A stretch of 25,411 nucleotides of DNA from JBCBJZ01 sp038522635 (GCA_038522635.1 JBCBJZ010000038.1:1-25411); one strand, 5' to 3'. Shown: positions 7,515 to 16,077, counted from the first letter of the stretch. Notes: generated by a model from the sequence alone, not told the origin. A program made the numbers and translations.

Positions 7515-8239
7515 AGCAGATCCTCGGTCTCATCGAAGGCGTCAAACACCGGCTCAGCGCGCGCCGTCTGCGTTGATGAAAGGCCGGCCGCTTCGGCCAC
7601 CCGCTCCATGGTCGGAGCCGCCTGCGGGGATGCGCCAAGCGCAATGCCAAGCACGAGGGACGCGGCCAGCATGGCGCCTGCGGACCACCGCGCGCGGGTG
7701 GACGGTGCGAACGCGCCTTCCATCGCCGCCTTGCGCCTGCGCCCGTACGCGCGCGCATCAGCCATCACCGTGACGCGTGATCCGCTTGAGCCTTGCGCCG
7801 CTGCAAGTGGCGCGGCACCGGCCGCGTGCGCGTCTGCGTCTGCTTCCTGGCGCACGTGCGCCACTCCTGTGCGCTGCTCTTCCGATGCGATCCGCGCCAT
7901 CACGGCTTGAAGCACGCGTGCTTCGTCCACCCGCTCGCCTTGCGCATCGCGCAGTTCACCCGCCTGACCGGGCAGCACCTCGGTATCGCGCGCTTCCTCC
8001 AGCAAAGCCTCAAACGCAGCCGCTTCATCCAGGGTACGCCGGACTGCCGGATCAGTGCTTCGCCGCGCTGCCTCAAGAAAACCGCGCTGCGAAGCGGGCC
8101 AGCGCGCGCCATCGCAATCCCACCGTTGCAAAAGCGCTTCCAACCGTGCCAGCTCGCGCGCGCTCCAGGCAGCCTCACCGCTGCTCCTTGCAGCACCGCT
8201 CACCAGCCCGCTCCCATCATCATCGCCCTGAGCTTTCAT
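7511..8239 (-). CDS. Probable membrane anti-sigma factor
   Basis: 242 residues. The N-terminal cytoplasmic part (about 25-120) is helical and contains LEALLQRWDCDGARWPASQR. This matches the 'yGADPARWP' pattern seen in unnamed alphaproteobacterial proteins encoded beside ECF sigma factors. A single membrane segment lies at about 186-203 (SAGAMLAASLVLGIALGAS), with a short periplasmic tail that is Glu/Asp-rich at the end. There is no zinc H-x3-C-x2-C motif, so it is not a ZAS-type anti-sigma. The start overlaps the sigma stop as ATGA and its own stop overlaps the next gene as TTGA, so all three genes are translationally coupled. The role is inferred from position and topology. Residues 120-180 are low complexity (Ala/Asp/Gly). 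Confidence 0.65.
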   Translation of the reverse strand: MKAQGDDDGSGLVSGAARSSGEAAWSARELARLEALLQRWDCDGARWPASQRGFLEAARRSTDPAVRRTLDEAAAFEALLEEARDTEVLPGQAGELRDAQGERVDEARVLQAVMARIASEEQRTGVAHVRQEADADAHAAGAAPLAAAQGSSGSRVTVMADARAYGRRRKAAMEGAFAPSTRARWSAGAMLAASLVLGIALGASPQAAPTMERVAEAAGLSSTQTARAEPVFDAFDETEDLL

Positions 8240-8985
8240 GATCCTTCGCTTTCACCCCTAGGCGCGCCGCCCTGAGGCCCTTGCGCGCCAGCCTGCACCG
8301 GCGCTTCCTCCGGCAGGAACTGCCGCCAATCCTCAGCCAACACCTGCTTCAACTTTCGCTTCGCCCGCGCCAATAACGACTCCGCCGCATGTTCGCTGAC
8401 GCCCAACGCTTCCGCCACATCGCGCTGGGCAAAGCCCTCGAAATGAAACAGCACCAACGCCTGTCGTTGCCGCTCCGGCAACGCGAACAACGCCACTTCA
8501 ATCCGCCGGCTCAACTCACCTTGCGCAACCGCCCGCATCTGATCAGGCGCCTGAACCGGCTCACGCGTTGCAGCCGCCTTCTCATCCAGCGTGACCTCGC
8601 GACGTCGACGCAGGCGATCGAGGCACACGTTCGTTGCCACACGCCGCAGCCAAGGCCGCGCGCCCCGCTCATCAAACGTCAATTCCGGCGCGCGCTGCCA
8701 CAACCGCACGAACGTCTCCTGCGCGACGTCCTCGGCTTCACCCGCATCGGCCAACAGCCGCAACGCCACCTGCGCCACCGCATGTGTATGCCACTGCATC
8801 AACAAAGCCAGCGCCCGCGTCTCACCACGCTGCAGGCGTGCCAGCAGGGCCGCCTCGTTGTTAAGCGCGCGCACCGATGCACCTGCCGTTGCGAGCGCAG
8901 GTCCGCTGGCGTCCTCAGACGGTGCGCCAGGCTCATCCTCGGGTCCGGCTCCGGCCAAGCGTTGCGCCTTCCCTGCACTACGCAC
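8236..8985 (-). CDS. ECF-type RNA polymerase sigma factor
   Basis: 249 residues. Region sigma2 spans about 60-128 (LLADAGEAEDVAQETFVRLW, then PWLRRVATNVCLDRLRRRR). Region sigma4 spans about 162-212 (ALPERQRQALVLFHFEGFAQ, then VAEALGVSEHAAESLLARAK). Sigma1.1 and sigma3 are absent, which is the ECF layout. The first 45 residues are a disordered Ala/Gly/Pro/Glu extension and the last 25 a Gly/Gln/Pro tail. The start is GTG with GAGGGG seven bases upstream. It is first in an operon with a membrane anti-sigma candidate and a metal-sensor-like protein, an arrangement known from CnrYXH-like and RpoE-like stress systems. Its upstream region is almost entirely palindromic repeat, so any autoregulated promoter must lie within or beside repeat A3. 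Confidence 0.93.
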   Translation of the reverse strand: MRSAGKAQRLAGAGPEDEPGAPSEDASGPALATAGASVRALNNEAALLARLQRGETRALALLMQWHTHAVAQVALRLLADAGEAEDVAQETFVRLWQRAPELTFDERGARPWLRRVATNVCLDRLRRRREVTLDEKAAATREPVQAPDQMRAVAQGELSRRIEVALFALPERQRQALVLFHFEGFAQRDVAEALGVSEHAAESLLARAKRKLKQVLAEDWRQFLPEEAPVQAGAQGPQGGAPRGESEGS

Positions 8986-9001
8986 CTTCGTGCCCCTCTT
9001 T

Positions 9002-9104
9002 GGATTTCATCTGTCGCACGGAACACCAGCCAATGGCGAAAGACGAGCGCCAAGACGGCGAGCCAAGAGTTGGTTCCACTTCCACCTGAGGCTGCCCAAC
9101 TCTG
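9002..9104 (+). repeat. Palindromic repeat family A, diverged copy A3
   Basis: Aligns along its length with A1 and the reverse complement of A2, but with more changes. Shared blocks are TTCATCTG at the left, GGCGAAAGACGA near the middle, and the right module GAGTTGGTTCCACTTC with CCCAACTCT. The outer arms AGAGTTGG (9067-9074) and CCAACTCT (9096-9103) still pair. It starts 17 bases upstream of the sigma-factor GTG. Confidence 0.6.
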
Positions 9105-9108
9105 AAGT

Positions 9109-9142
9109 GTCCGCGGCGCGACATTCGTGACACGCCGCGGAC
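9109..9142. repeat. Perfect GC-rich hairpin between repeats A3 and B1
   Basis: GTCCGCGGCG (9109-9118) and CGCCGCGGAC (9133-9142) form a ten-pair perfect stem around a 14-base loop. It follows A3 by four bases and touches B1. There is no T-run, so it is not a classical terminator. Confidence 0.75.
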
Positions 9143-9143
9143 G

Positions 9144-9230
9144 TTAGATCATCGGGCGATTGATCGGGATCACCATAGGTGAGCCCGAAATCGCCCAAAG
9201 ATGATCTAATCTTAAAGTGCAGAGCAACTT
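9144..9230 (-). repeat. Palindromic repeat family B, copy B1
   Basis: The core (9144-9209) is a near-full palindrome. TTAGATCAT and GGGCGATT on the left face AATCGCCC and ATGATCTAA on the right, and the centre TCACC-ATA-GGTGA also pairs. The flank 9215-9230 (AAGTGCAGAGCAACTT) is identical, in inverse, to 16001-16016. The core also shares 15- and 19-base blocks with B2. Confidence 0.85.
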
Positions 9231-9291
9231 TGGGCGCAAAGGCAAGGCGTGTGTGTTTGGCCGGTGACTCACACTTTGCGCCCATTGCTCT
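9221..9291. repeat. Large inverted repeat adjoining B1 (module C)
   Basis: AGAGCAA (9221-9227) pairs with TTGCTCT (9285-9291), and GGGCGCAAAG (9232-9241) pairs perfectly with CTTTGCGCCC (9274-9283). The loop is about 32 bases and contains GTGTGTGTTTGG. The left arm overlaps the conserved flank of family B. It ends 30 bases past the peroxiredoxin stop, so it could form in that transcript. Confidence 0.7.
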
Positions 9292-9321
9292 AGGCGCTTA
9301 ACCCCCAACTGGTGGCGAGGC

Positions 9322-9909
9322 TTACGGCAGCGATGGCATATCACGCAGGGCTGCCATCACGTCCTGGGCGCTGCGATCGGGCGGGAACACAGGATAAAGC
9401 GTCCGCGTGATGACGCCCGCATCGATGATCATCGTCAGGCGCCGCAGCAGCGTCATGCCGCCCGCTTCGAACGTCGGCAGGCGAGCGGCCTGCGTGAACG
9501 CCAACGCCTCATCACTCAAAATCGGAAACGGCAAGTGCAACCGTGCGGCCATCTCAGCCTGATACGCGGTCGTCTGCGTCGAAAGCCCAAACACCTGCGT
9601 GACACCGAGCGCGTGCAGGTCGGCAAAATGATCGCGAAACCCGCAGGCTTGCGGCGTGCATCCGCGCGCACCGGGGATCATGTCCCAGCCCTCGACAGGA
9701 GAGATCTCCTCCGGCGTGCCGGTGCGCGGGTAGGCGTAAACCACGCTGCGGCCCGACAGTGCTGCGAGGTCCACAAGCGCGCCCGCTGTGCTCGCAAGCG
9801 CCATGGGCGGAACGCGCATGCCAGCGAGGTGATCGGCAGCTCCATCATCCGCCGGCGCAGGGATCTGCGACCAGTCAACGGCGTTGAGATCGGGTTGGTG
9901 CGTGGTCAT
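9322..9909 (-). CDS. Peroxiredoxin, PrxQ/BCP-like
   Basis: 195 residues, thioredoxin fold, expected to reduce peroxides in the cytoplasm. The active region reads YPRTGTPEE, then GWDMIPGARGCTPQACGFRD. Cys84 followed by four residues and Cys89 is the GCT-x3-C-x-FRD signature of PrxQ/BCP, where the first Cys is peroxidatic and the second resolving. GLSTQTTAYQ, LPFPILSDE and LPTFEAGG support the family. Compared with BCP there are about 17 extra residues between YPRTGTP and GCT, which marks a known longer subgroup. The ATG at 9909 has GAGG about six bases upstream; the frame is open to 9990, but that part overlaps the 3' end of smpB. It lies 38 bases downstream of smpB on the same strand and is probably co-transcribed with it. 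Confidence 0.9.
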   Translation of the reverse strand: MTTHQPDLNAVDWSQIPAPADDGAADHLAGMRVPPMALASTAGALVDLAALSGRSVVYAYPRTGTPEEISPVEGWDMIPGARGCTPQACGFRDHFADLHALGVTQVFGLSTQTTAYQAEMAARLHLPFPILSDEALAFTQAARLPTFEAGGMTLLRRLTMIIDAGVITRTLYPVFPPDRSAQDVMAALRDMPSLP

Positions 9910-9947
9910 CGTTCGCCTCGTGCGGTGTGCGGCTTCAGCAGCCGCGT

Positions 9948-10430
9948 TCAACCCTTCTCGCGCATCAGCCGCGCCTTCTGACGCTCCCAATCGCGCTTGC
10001 GATCGCTTTCGCGCTTGTCGTGCAGCTTTTTGCCCTTGGCCAAACCGATAGCCAGTTTCGCCAGGCCCCGCTCATTGAAATAAAGCTCAAGCGGGATCAG
10101 CGTCATGCCCTCCCGGTCGACCGCGGCGCTCAGCTTATCGAGCTGCTTGCGATGCACGAGCAGGCGACGACGGCGGCGGGCTTCGTGATTGAAGTAACTC
10201 GCCTCTTCGAGCGGCGCGATATGGGCGTTGACCAAGAAGAGCTGATCTTCCTCGCTCGACGCGTAGGCTTCAGCGATCTGCGCGCCCGAACGGCGAAGCG
10301 ACTTGACCTCCGAACCTTTCAGTTCGAGGCCCGCTTCCAGCGTCTCTTCGATGAAATACTCTCGCCGCGCGCGCCGGTTTTCGCTGACCACGGTGCGCCC
10401 GTCGGTTGTTGTTTTTGCCTTTGTGGCCAT
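9948..10430 (-). CDS. smpB: SsrA-binding protein SmpB
   Basis: 160 residues. SmpB binds tmRNA (SsrA) and delivers it to stalled ribosomes for trans-translation. Signatures are the N-terminal NRRARREYFIEET, GLELKGSEVKSLR, AYASSEEDQLFLVNAHI, NHEARRRRRLLVHRKQ, and the basic tail KGKKLHDKRESDRKRDWERQ that enters the mRNA channel. Length and ends are normal for the family. It lies downstream of dapA on the same strand, an order I recall as common in Hyphomicrobiales. The 260 bases between the dapA stop and the smpB start may hold a separate promoter. The ribosome binding site is weak (GAGCGAAC). The tmRNA gene is not in the window. Confidence 0.97.
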   Translation of the reverse strand: MATKAKTTTDGRTVVSENRRARREYFIEETLEAGLELKGSEVKSLRRSGAQIAEAYASSEEDQLFLVNAHIAPLEEASYFNHEARRRRRLLVHRKQLDKLSAAVDREGMTLIPLELYFNERGLAKLAIGLAKGKKLHDKRESDRKRDWERQKARLMREKG

Positions 10431-10690
10431 GGTGTTCGCTCATTTTGTTGACGGCGCGCACGACGATCCAAGGGCCGCGCGAGATGGCGGCACAGCGTGG
10501 TCATCGAGGTTCACAGGCGCAGCGGGTTAACGCGCGCGCCAAGACGCTATCCAACCCAATAACGGCTGAACGCGGTATGAAATCCGTGCACCCTATCGAT
10601 CGGCACGCTACCCTGAAGCTGACTGCGAAGCCGCCTCAAGACCGGCAGGCACGACCGCGAACCCGGCGAAGCCTCTCCGTCGCCGCGCGC

Positions 10691-11584
10691 CTACTCCGCC
10701 GCCACCGCCTGCTGCGTCAGCCCAACCTTGGCGAGGGCCGCATCCACGGTGGCTTTGGCCGCGTCCGTCACCGGCGCCAGCGGCAAGCGCGCATCGGCTT
10801 CGCAAAGGCCCAAACGCCATGCCGCGTATTTCACCGGTCCCGGGCTCGTCTCGCAGAACAGCGCATCGTGCAACGGCATCAGTTGCTCGTGCAGCGCGCG
10901 AGCCTGGGTGAAATCGCCGACGGCGCAAGCGTTCTGGAACGCCGCGGACAACGCTGGTGCCACGTTCGACGTGACCGAAATGCAGCCGTGACCGCCATGT
11001 GCGTTAAAGCCCAGCGCGGTGGGGTCTTCGCCCGAGAGGTAGCAAAAGCCATCGCCAATCCGCAGCCGCTCTTGGGACAACCGCCCCACGTTGGCGGTGG
11101 CGTCCTTGACGCCGACCACGCGTTCCAGGGCGGCGCAACGGGCCATCGTGTCAGGTTGCATGTCCGAGATGGTGCGAGCCGGCACATTGTAAAGGATGAT
11201 CGGGATGTCGACCGCGTCGTGAATGGCCTTGATGTGCAGGTAAAGCCCCTCCTGCGTGGGCTTGTTGTAGTAGGGCATGACGACCAGCGCGGCAGCCGCG
11301 CCTGCCGCCTTGGCATGATCTGCCAATTCGATCGCTTCCGACGTCGCATTTGACCCCGCGCCAGCGATAACCGGGACGCGCCCGTCGGCGACCTTGATGC
11401 AAAGGTCCACCACGCGGCGATGCTCTTCGTGCGATAACGTAGGACTCTCACCGGTTGTGCCCACCGGCACCAGGCCGTGCGTGCCCTCGCGGATCTGCCA
11501 GTCGACGAACCGCTCGTACGCCGCTTCATCCACAACGCCATCTTTGAACGGTGTGATCAGGGCGGTGATCGACCCTTTGAACAT
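10691..11584 (-). CDS. dapA: 4-hydroxy-tetrahydrodipicolinate synthase
   Basis: 297 residues. It condenses pyruvate with aspartate semialdehyde, the first committed step to diaminopimelate and lysine. Key residues are Thr43-Thr44 in GTTGES, Tyr132 in YNVPART, and the Schiff-base Lys160 in GVKDATAN. GGHGCISVTSNVAP near the end is also diagnostic. Length is normal. The ATG at 11584 (MFKGSITALITPF) is the family start and has GGGAG nine bases upstream; the open frame to 11764 has no family match. It is divergent from the lytic transglycosylase gene across a 574-base spacer and followed by smpB. Confidence 0.97.
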   Translation of the reverse strand: MFKGSITALITPFKDGVVDEAAYERFVDWQIREGTHGLVPVGTTGESPTLSHEEHRRVVDLCIKVADGRVPVIAGAGSNATSEAIELADHAKAAGAAAALVVMPYYNKPTQEGLYLHIKAIHDAVDIPIILYNVPARTISDMQPDTMARCAALERVVGVKDATANVGRLSQERLRIGDGFCYLSGEDPTALGFNAHGGHGCISVTSNVAPALSAAFQNACAVGDFTQARALHEQLMPLHDALFCETSPGPVKYAAWRLGLCEADARLPLAPVTDAAKATVDAALAKVGLTQQAVAAE

Positions 11585-12158
11585 GGTCCCAAGCTCCCCA
11601 AGGCGCACGTGGTTCACGGGCGCGCTTAACCCCGCCGCAGACGATGCCACACCGGCGCTGCAAAGCGGCTGTTTAAAACGCGCAAAGACTAGGCGTTTGC
11701 GCGCGGCCCCGCAAGACGGCGCAGCGTTTACGGTTGCGCTGGCGCCGTGGTAACGCTGCGGCATTGATGTTCATTGTTAAGGGCGCGCCCGGGTGGCGAT
11801 TGCATCCCGCCTCGGGCTCGGTCAGGTGTTAGAGGGCACAGGCTTAGGCGGGCAAGGGCTTAGGCGGGCACGGGCGTGGTGCCGGTCCGTCATGAGCGCG
11901 GCGGCTTCGCGCAATTTGGTCGCGCTGGCCCGGTGCGGCGGTGTTGGAACGATGGTAACGGCGCAGGCTTATGGTGGTGCTGGGCCGTGGTCGGGATGTT
12001 GTCCGGCCAATGCTGCGCAGACGTGATTGACCTGCGAGGCGCAACATTTGCGAGATCGGCGTGCCTTCCGCGAGCTCCACGTTCACGCGGTTGAGAGGGC
12101 CGAGGTATCAAGGCCAAGTTGCAAAAGGGCCAAATTGTAAGGGGGCCAAAGGATCAAC
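11585..12158. other. 574-base divergent spacer between dapA and the transglycosylase gene
   Basis: Long non-coding gap with no frame I believe. It must hold the promoters of both flanking genes, but I see no clear -35/-10 pair. It contains a direct repeat GGCTTAGGCGGGCA at 11841-11854 and 11857-11870, a G-rich stretch after it, and a run of loosely similar AAGGCCAA / AGGGCCAAA / GGGGCCAAAGG steps at about 12110-12150 that ends in the ribosome binding site AAAGGA. Repeat families A and B are absent here. Confidence 0.5.
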
Positions 12159-14837
12159 ATGGCTGTCCGCCTCATCTTCGCAGCGCTGCTTATCGTTGGC
12201 CTCGGGCTGACGCTCGCGTGGTCGATGCAGCGCGGTGCGGACGAGGCCACCAACGCTGCGCGCGGCGCCGACGTGGCGCGTGCTCAGGCAACGCGCCCGG
12301 TGGCCGGCTCACCCCTTGAGACGAGCGCGCTGCGATCGCGCCCCCCGCGCGAGCGCACCAGCGCCCGGTTGCCGCCACCACCGGTGCCGATAGCCGCGAC
12401 GCCTGGCACCACGCCGCGGAGGCCGCCTCCTGACGCGTCCGCGCCGTTAGCAGACAGCCCCCGCGCCAGCGATGGCGGCTCGATCCCGCCCCTGACGCAA
12501 ACGGCGACCGGCCCGTTGCTGCCGCCGGTCAACCCGAAGCGTGAATGGAAAAAGCGGATGGCGCGGCTCGCCGCTCTGCCACCGCCCAAACGCGGCCCTT
12601 CAGCACAACAGGTGCAAGCCTTGCCGAGCGCGTCAAGCGCCAAGCTGAGCACGGCGCCGGTTCCTGCCGATCTGGTGAAGTTGCCACCGCCGAGCGCAGA
12701 AAGCCGGCACGTTGCCCGTCTCGATAAGGCTATTGCGCCGGTGCGTGATCTGACATTGGCGCCCGCGCAAGCGAAAGCGCTCAAGGCGGCACTGAACGCG
12801 GTACGACGCTCCCGCCTGCGCGAGGCGAGGCAGCACACCGCAACGCTGCGCGATCCCCACGCCAAACTGTTGGTGCGCTGGTACCGCCTGCGGCTCGGCT
12901 TCGGGCGGCCGGCGGACTACCGCTCTTTTCTCGATGAGCATAAGGACTGGCCCCAACGCGCCGTGCTGACCCGCCGTGCCGAAGAGCAGCTCTTCATCCA
13001 AGGCGGGCGCGCGGCCACGATCAAGGCGTTCTTCAAAGGGGAGCGCCCGCAAACGGCAGCAGGCTATGCCGCCCTCGCGTCAGCCTATCTCGCAACCGGC
13101 GATGAGGCGACGGCCGCCAAACTGGCACGGCACGCGTGGCGCCGCCTGCGCATTGCCTCGACGCTGGAGACTGGGTTTCTGCAGCGCTTTGGCGGTCTGC
13201 TGCGCCCCATTGATCACCGCGCCCGCATCGATCGGTTTTTGCTGAACAACAGCAGGTTTCGTTCGATTCGCCGCGCCCGGGCCGCGAAAGCGAAACGCGT
13301 CATCACCTTGCTGCCCGCACGCAGCGAGCGCCGCAAAATCGATGCCCGGATCGCGGTCTATCTGCGCCAGCGTAAAGCTGCAACGCTGATGAAGGCGGTG
13401 ATGAATCCGCCCCGCCCGCCGGTAAACACCGATGGCGGGCCCGATACTGAATTCGAGGGCCCCGATCCCCTGCCCTATGATGGCGGGCTGATGTTCCAGC
13501 ATGCACAAATGCTTGCGAACCAACGCCGCTATGACGCGCTGGAGAAGGCTCTCCTTAAAGCCCCGACCACGCAAGCGGACCTGATCGATCCCGACGCCTG
13601 GTGGGGTCTGCGCAGGGACGCCGCCAAACGCGCGCTGCGCCAAAAGCGGGTGAAGACGGCCTACGCGCTTGTGCGTGCTCCTGGCCCCCTGACAGGTTCG
13701 GCCGCGATCAAGGCCGGGTTTTTGAGCGGCTGGCTTTCCCTACGCTACTTGGCGCAACCCAAGCCGGCGCTGAATCATTTCAAAGCGATGCTTGCCGCAG
13801 CCGATGGCCCGCGCAGCCGGTCCACCGCGCTTTATTGGATGGCGCGCGCCAGCGCTACAGCCGGGGATCGCACCGGTGAGCGCAAGCACCTGCAAGCGGC
13901 CGCCCAAACGTTCCAGACGTTCTACGGCCAGTTGGCCCGCCAACGCCTGAAGCCGCGCGACCACGCCTTCACGATCAAGCCTCCCCGTGCACCGACATCC
14001 CGTGAACAGGCCGACTTCAACAGCCACGCCGTGGTGCGCGCCGCCGCCCTCGCCTATAAGGCGGGCATGGGACGGCGTTTCACCCGTCGCCTCTTGCGCG
14101 GGCTTGAAGATGCTTTCACCGATGAAGCGCGCCTTGTCATGCTTGCGCATTTGGCCGAGAGCTTCGGCGATACGCAGACGTCGTTGCGGGTGGCGAAGAC
14201 GGGCGTCGGGCGCGGGCATAACCTGCTCTATTATGCCTACCCGGTGCATCCCCTGCCCTATTACGAGCCGGTGCGAACACCACCTGAAACGGCGCTGCTG
14301 CTGGCGATCGCCCGTCAAGAGAGCGAGTTCAACCTGGGCGCGCGCTCGCGCGTGGGCGCGCGTGGCATCCTACAGATCATGCCGGGCACGGCGCGTCAGC
14401 TCTGTCGGCGCTACCGCACGCGGTGTGCCACGCAATTGCTTTCGACCGACCCGGCCCACGCGGCCAAATTGGCGGCGGCGTATGTGGGCGATCAACTGAC
14501 GAGCATGAAGGGCGCCTACATCCTGTCGCTGACGAGCTATAACGCGGGCCCGGGGCGCACGCGGCAATGGTTGCGCCGGCTTGGCGATGTGCGCCGACGC
14601 GGCGTGGACACCATCGATTGGATCGAGCGGATCCCGTTCGACGAGACGCGCAACTACGTGAAGAAGGTGCTGGCGAACCTGCAAATCTACCGCGCGAGGC
14701 TTGGCAACGAGCGCCACGCGATACAGTTGCGCGCCGACCTTGGGCTGGCGCGGCGCCCCGCTCCCGTAGATACCAACCTAACCCGCGCGGCTAAGCCCCT
14801 CGTGACCTGGACGCTCGCCGACTTGCCCGAACGCTGA
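12159..14837 (+). CDS. Soluble-type lytic murein transglycosylase (Slt70-like)
   Basis: 892 residues. It cleaves the MurNAc-GlcNAc bond of peptidoglycan in the periplasm, leaving 1,6-anhydro ends. Residues 1-22 are a signal or anchor segment (LIFAALLIVGLGLTLAW). About 45-145 is a Pro/Arg/Thr-rich linker. About 190-700 is the helical superhelix of Slt-type enzymes. The catalytic SLT domain starts near 712: the catalytic Glu721 is in ARQESEFN, followed by GARGILQIMPGTA, SYNAGPGR, and the closing IPFDETRNYVKKVLANLQ. It is longer than E. coli Slt70, mainly because of the Pro-rich linker, which may span the wall (inference). The start has AAAGGA five bases upstream. It is divergent from dapA. Confidence 0.93.
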   Translation: MAVRLIFAALLIVGLGLTLAWSMQRGADEATNAARGADVARAQATRPVAGSPLETSALRSRPPRERTSARLPPPPVPIAATPGTTPRRPPPDASAPLADSPRASDGGSIPPLTQTATGPLLPPVNPKREWKKRMARLAALPPPKRGPSAQQVQALPSASSAKLSTAPVPADLVKLPPPSAESRHVARLDKAIAPVRDLTLAPAQAKALKAALNAVRRSRLREARQHTATLRDPHAKLLVRWYRLRLGFGRPADYRSFLDEHKDWPQRAVLTRRAEEQLFIQGGRAATIKAFFKGERPQTAAGYAALASAYLATGDEATAAKLARHAWRRLRIASTLETGFLQRFGGLLRPIDHRARIDRFLLNNSRFRSIRRARAAKAKRVITLLPARSERRKIDARIAVYLRQRKAATLMKAVMNPPRPPVNTDGGPDTEFEGPDPLPYDGGLMFQHAQMLANQRRYDALEKALLKAPTTQADLIDPDAWWGLRRDAAKRALRQKRVKTAYALVRAPGPLTGSAAIKAGFLSGWLSLRYLAQPKPALNHFKAMLAAADGPRSRSTALYWMARASATAGDRTGERKHLQAAAQTFQTFYGQLARQRLKPRDHAFTIKPPRAPTSREQADFNSHAVVRAAALAYKAGMGRRFTRRLLRGLEDAFTDEARLVMLAHLAESFGDTQTSLRVAKTGVGRGHNLLYYAYPVHPLPYYEPVRTPPETALLLAIARQESEFNLGARSRVGARGILQIMPGTARQLCRRYRTRCATQLLSTDPAHAAKLAAAYVGDQLTSMKGAYILSLTSYNAGPGRTRQWLRRLGDVRRRGVDTIDWIERIPFDETRNYVKKVLANLQIYRARLGNERHAIQLRADLGLARRPAPVDTNLTRAAKPLVTWTLADLPER

Positions 14838-15015
14838 CTTGCTCGAACGTTGGCGCGCGAGGATCTTCGGCGTTGAACCGCGCTTTCACGCCTTTCTCGC
14901 CTCTCCCAACACGCCCTCACATCGTTTACCATGCGAGCGTGGTAACCACGGGTAGCGGCATCAGATGCCGCCGCCAGGGCAGAGGCGCGAGCGCGGTTAA
15001 CGAGGCGGGGTAGGC

Positions 15016-15972
15016 ATGTACGATAAAGCAGCGGATGCGGGCCTCAGCAGGCGGGGCTGGAACGACATCTACTTCACCAACCGCGATGGGTTGCGCCTTT
15101 ATGCGCGCCACTACCCGGCGCCCGGCTCACCGCGTCGCCCCCTGGTTTGCCTCGCCGGCCTCACGCGCAACGCGCGCGATTTCCACGACCTGGCGGTCTC
15201 GCTATCCGACCCGCGCGGGCACCGGCGCGAGGTCTTCGCGCTCGACTATCGCGGCCGCGGCCAATCGCAATTCGACAGCAACTGGCGCAACTACACGCTG
15301 CTCAGCGAGATGCTGGACGTGATCGACTTCATGACGGTCATGGGCCTGCATGATGCCGCCCTGATCGGCACCTCTCGGGGTGGCCTGATCGCGCTCATCA
15401 TGGCCGCCCTGCGCCCCACCACCATGGGTGCGGTGATCCTCAATGACATCGGTCCGGTGATCGAGCGTGAGGGGCTTGCGCGCATCATCGGCTACGTTGG
15501 CCGTATCCCGCTTCCCGATAGTTGGGACGCCGCAGCGCATCTGGTGAAAACGCTGAACGAGAAGCACTTTCCCGCCGTGCCTGAGCAGCAATGGGAAGAC
15601 ATCGCGCGCCAGTGGTTCAACGATGAGAACGGCAATCCGGCGCCGTCCTACGATCCCGAGCTTTCAAAGGCGATCTCGGTCATGGATGGACCGGTGCCGG
15701 CGCTGTGGCCGCAGTTCTCGGCGCTCGCGCGTCTACCGCTGATGGTGCTGCGTGGGCAGCACTCCGACATCTTGAGCGCGGCAACGGTTGAAGAAATGCG
15801 CCGTCGTCACCCGGATATCACCACGCACGTGGTCAGCGGGCAGGGTCACGCCCCGCTGCTGAAGGACGCGCAAACCATGAGCACGATCAACGGCTTTTTG
15901 ATCTCAACGGACGAGCGGGACCAGCGCGCCAACCCTGAACGCACCGGCCCCGGCATCCGGGCTTACGCCTGA
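15016..15972 (+). CDS. Alpha/beta-fold hydrolase
   Basis: 318 residues, single alpha/beta hydrolase domain. The oxyanion region is CLAGLTRNARDF, the nucleophile is Ser120 in GTSRGG, the acid is probably the Asp in RGQHSDIL, and the His is in GQGHAPLL. LNDIGPVIEREGL is typical of the MhpC/RsbQ-like subgroup. No signal peptide, so cytoplasmic. The substrate is unknown; esters or cyclic intermediates are possible. GGGGTAGGC precedes the ATG. It lies 178 bases after the transglycosylase gene and converges with acs; repeat B2 fills the gap between the two stops. Confidence 0.88.
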   Translation: MYDKAADAGLSRRGWNDIYFTNRDGLRLYARHYPAPGSPRRPLVCLAGLTRNARDFHDLAVSLSDPRGHRREVFALDYRGRGQSQFDSNWRNYTLLSEMLDVIDFMTVMGLHDAALIGTSRGGLIALIMAALRPTTMGAVILNDIGPVIEREGLARIIGYVGRIPLPDSWDAAAHLVKTLNEKHFPAVPEQQWEDIARQWFNDENGNPAPSYDPELSKAISVMDGPVPALWPQFSALARLPLMVLRGQHSDILSAATVEEMRRRHPDITTHVVSGQGHAPLLKDAQTMSTINGFLISTDERDQRANPERTGPGIRAYA

Positions 15973-16000
15973 ACAGCGTTGCGCCCGTTGCGCTTTACCC

Positions 16001-16077
16001 AAGTTGCTCTGCACTTAAAGGTTGGAACATCTGTGGTCGATTTCGGGCTCACTGATCCCGATCAATCGCCCAATAAT

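Noticed and set aside
9055..9080. ECF-type promoter: GGAAC on the minus strand inside repeat A3, with a weak CGTC about 15 bases later
   Set aside because: GGAAC is part of the conserved repeat module, and the -10-like element and spacing do not fit the GGAAC-N16/17-CGTT pattern well enough to annotate.
10431..10690. Possible small gene between dapA and smpB
   Set aside because: No frame with a plausible start and ribosome binding site; treated as leader DNA of smpB.
11844..12086. 80-codon minus-strand frame and several plus-strand frames between dapA and the transglycosylase gene
   Set aside because: They overlap each other in several frames, have no good ribosome binding sites, and their translations are Arg/Pro-rich without motifs.
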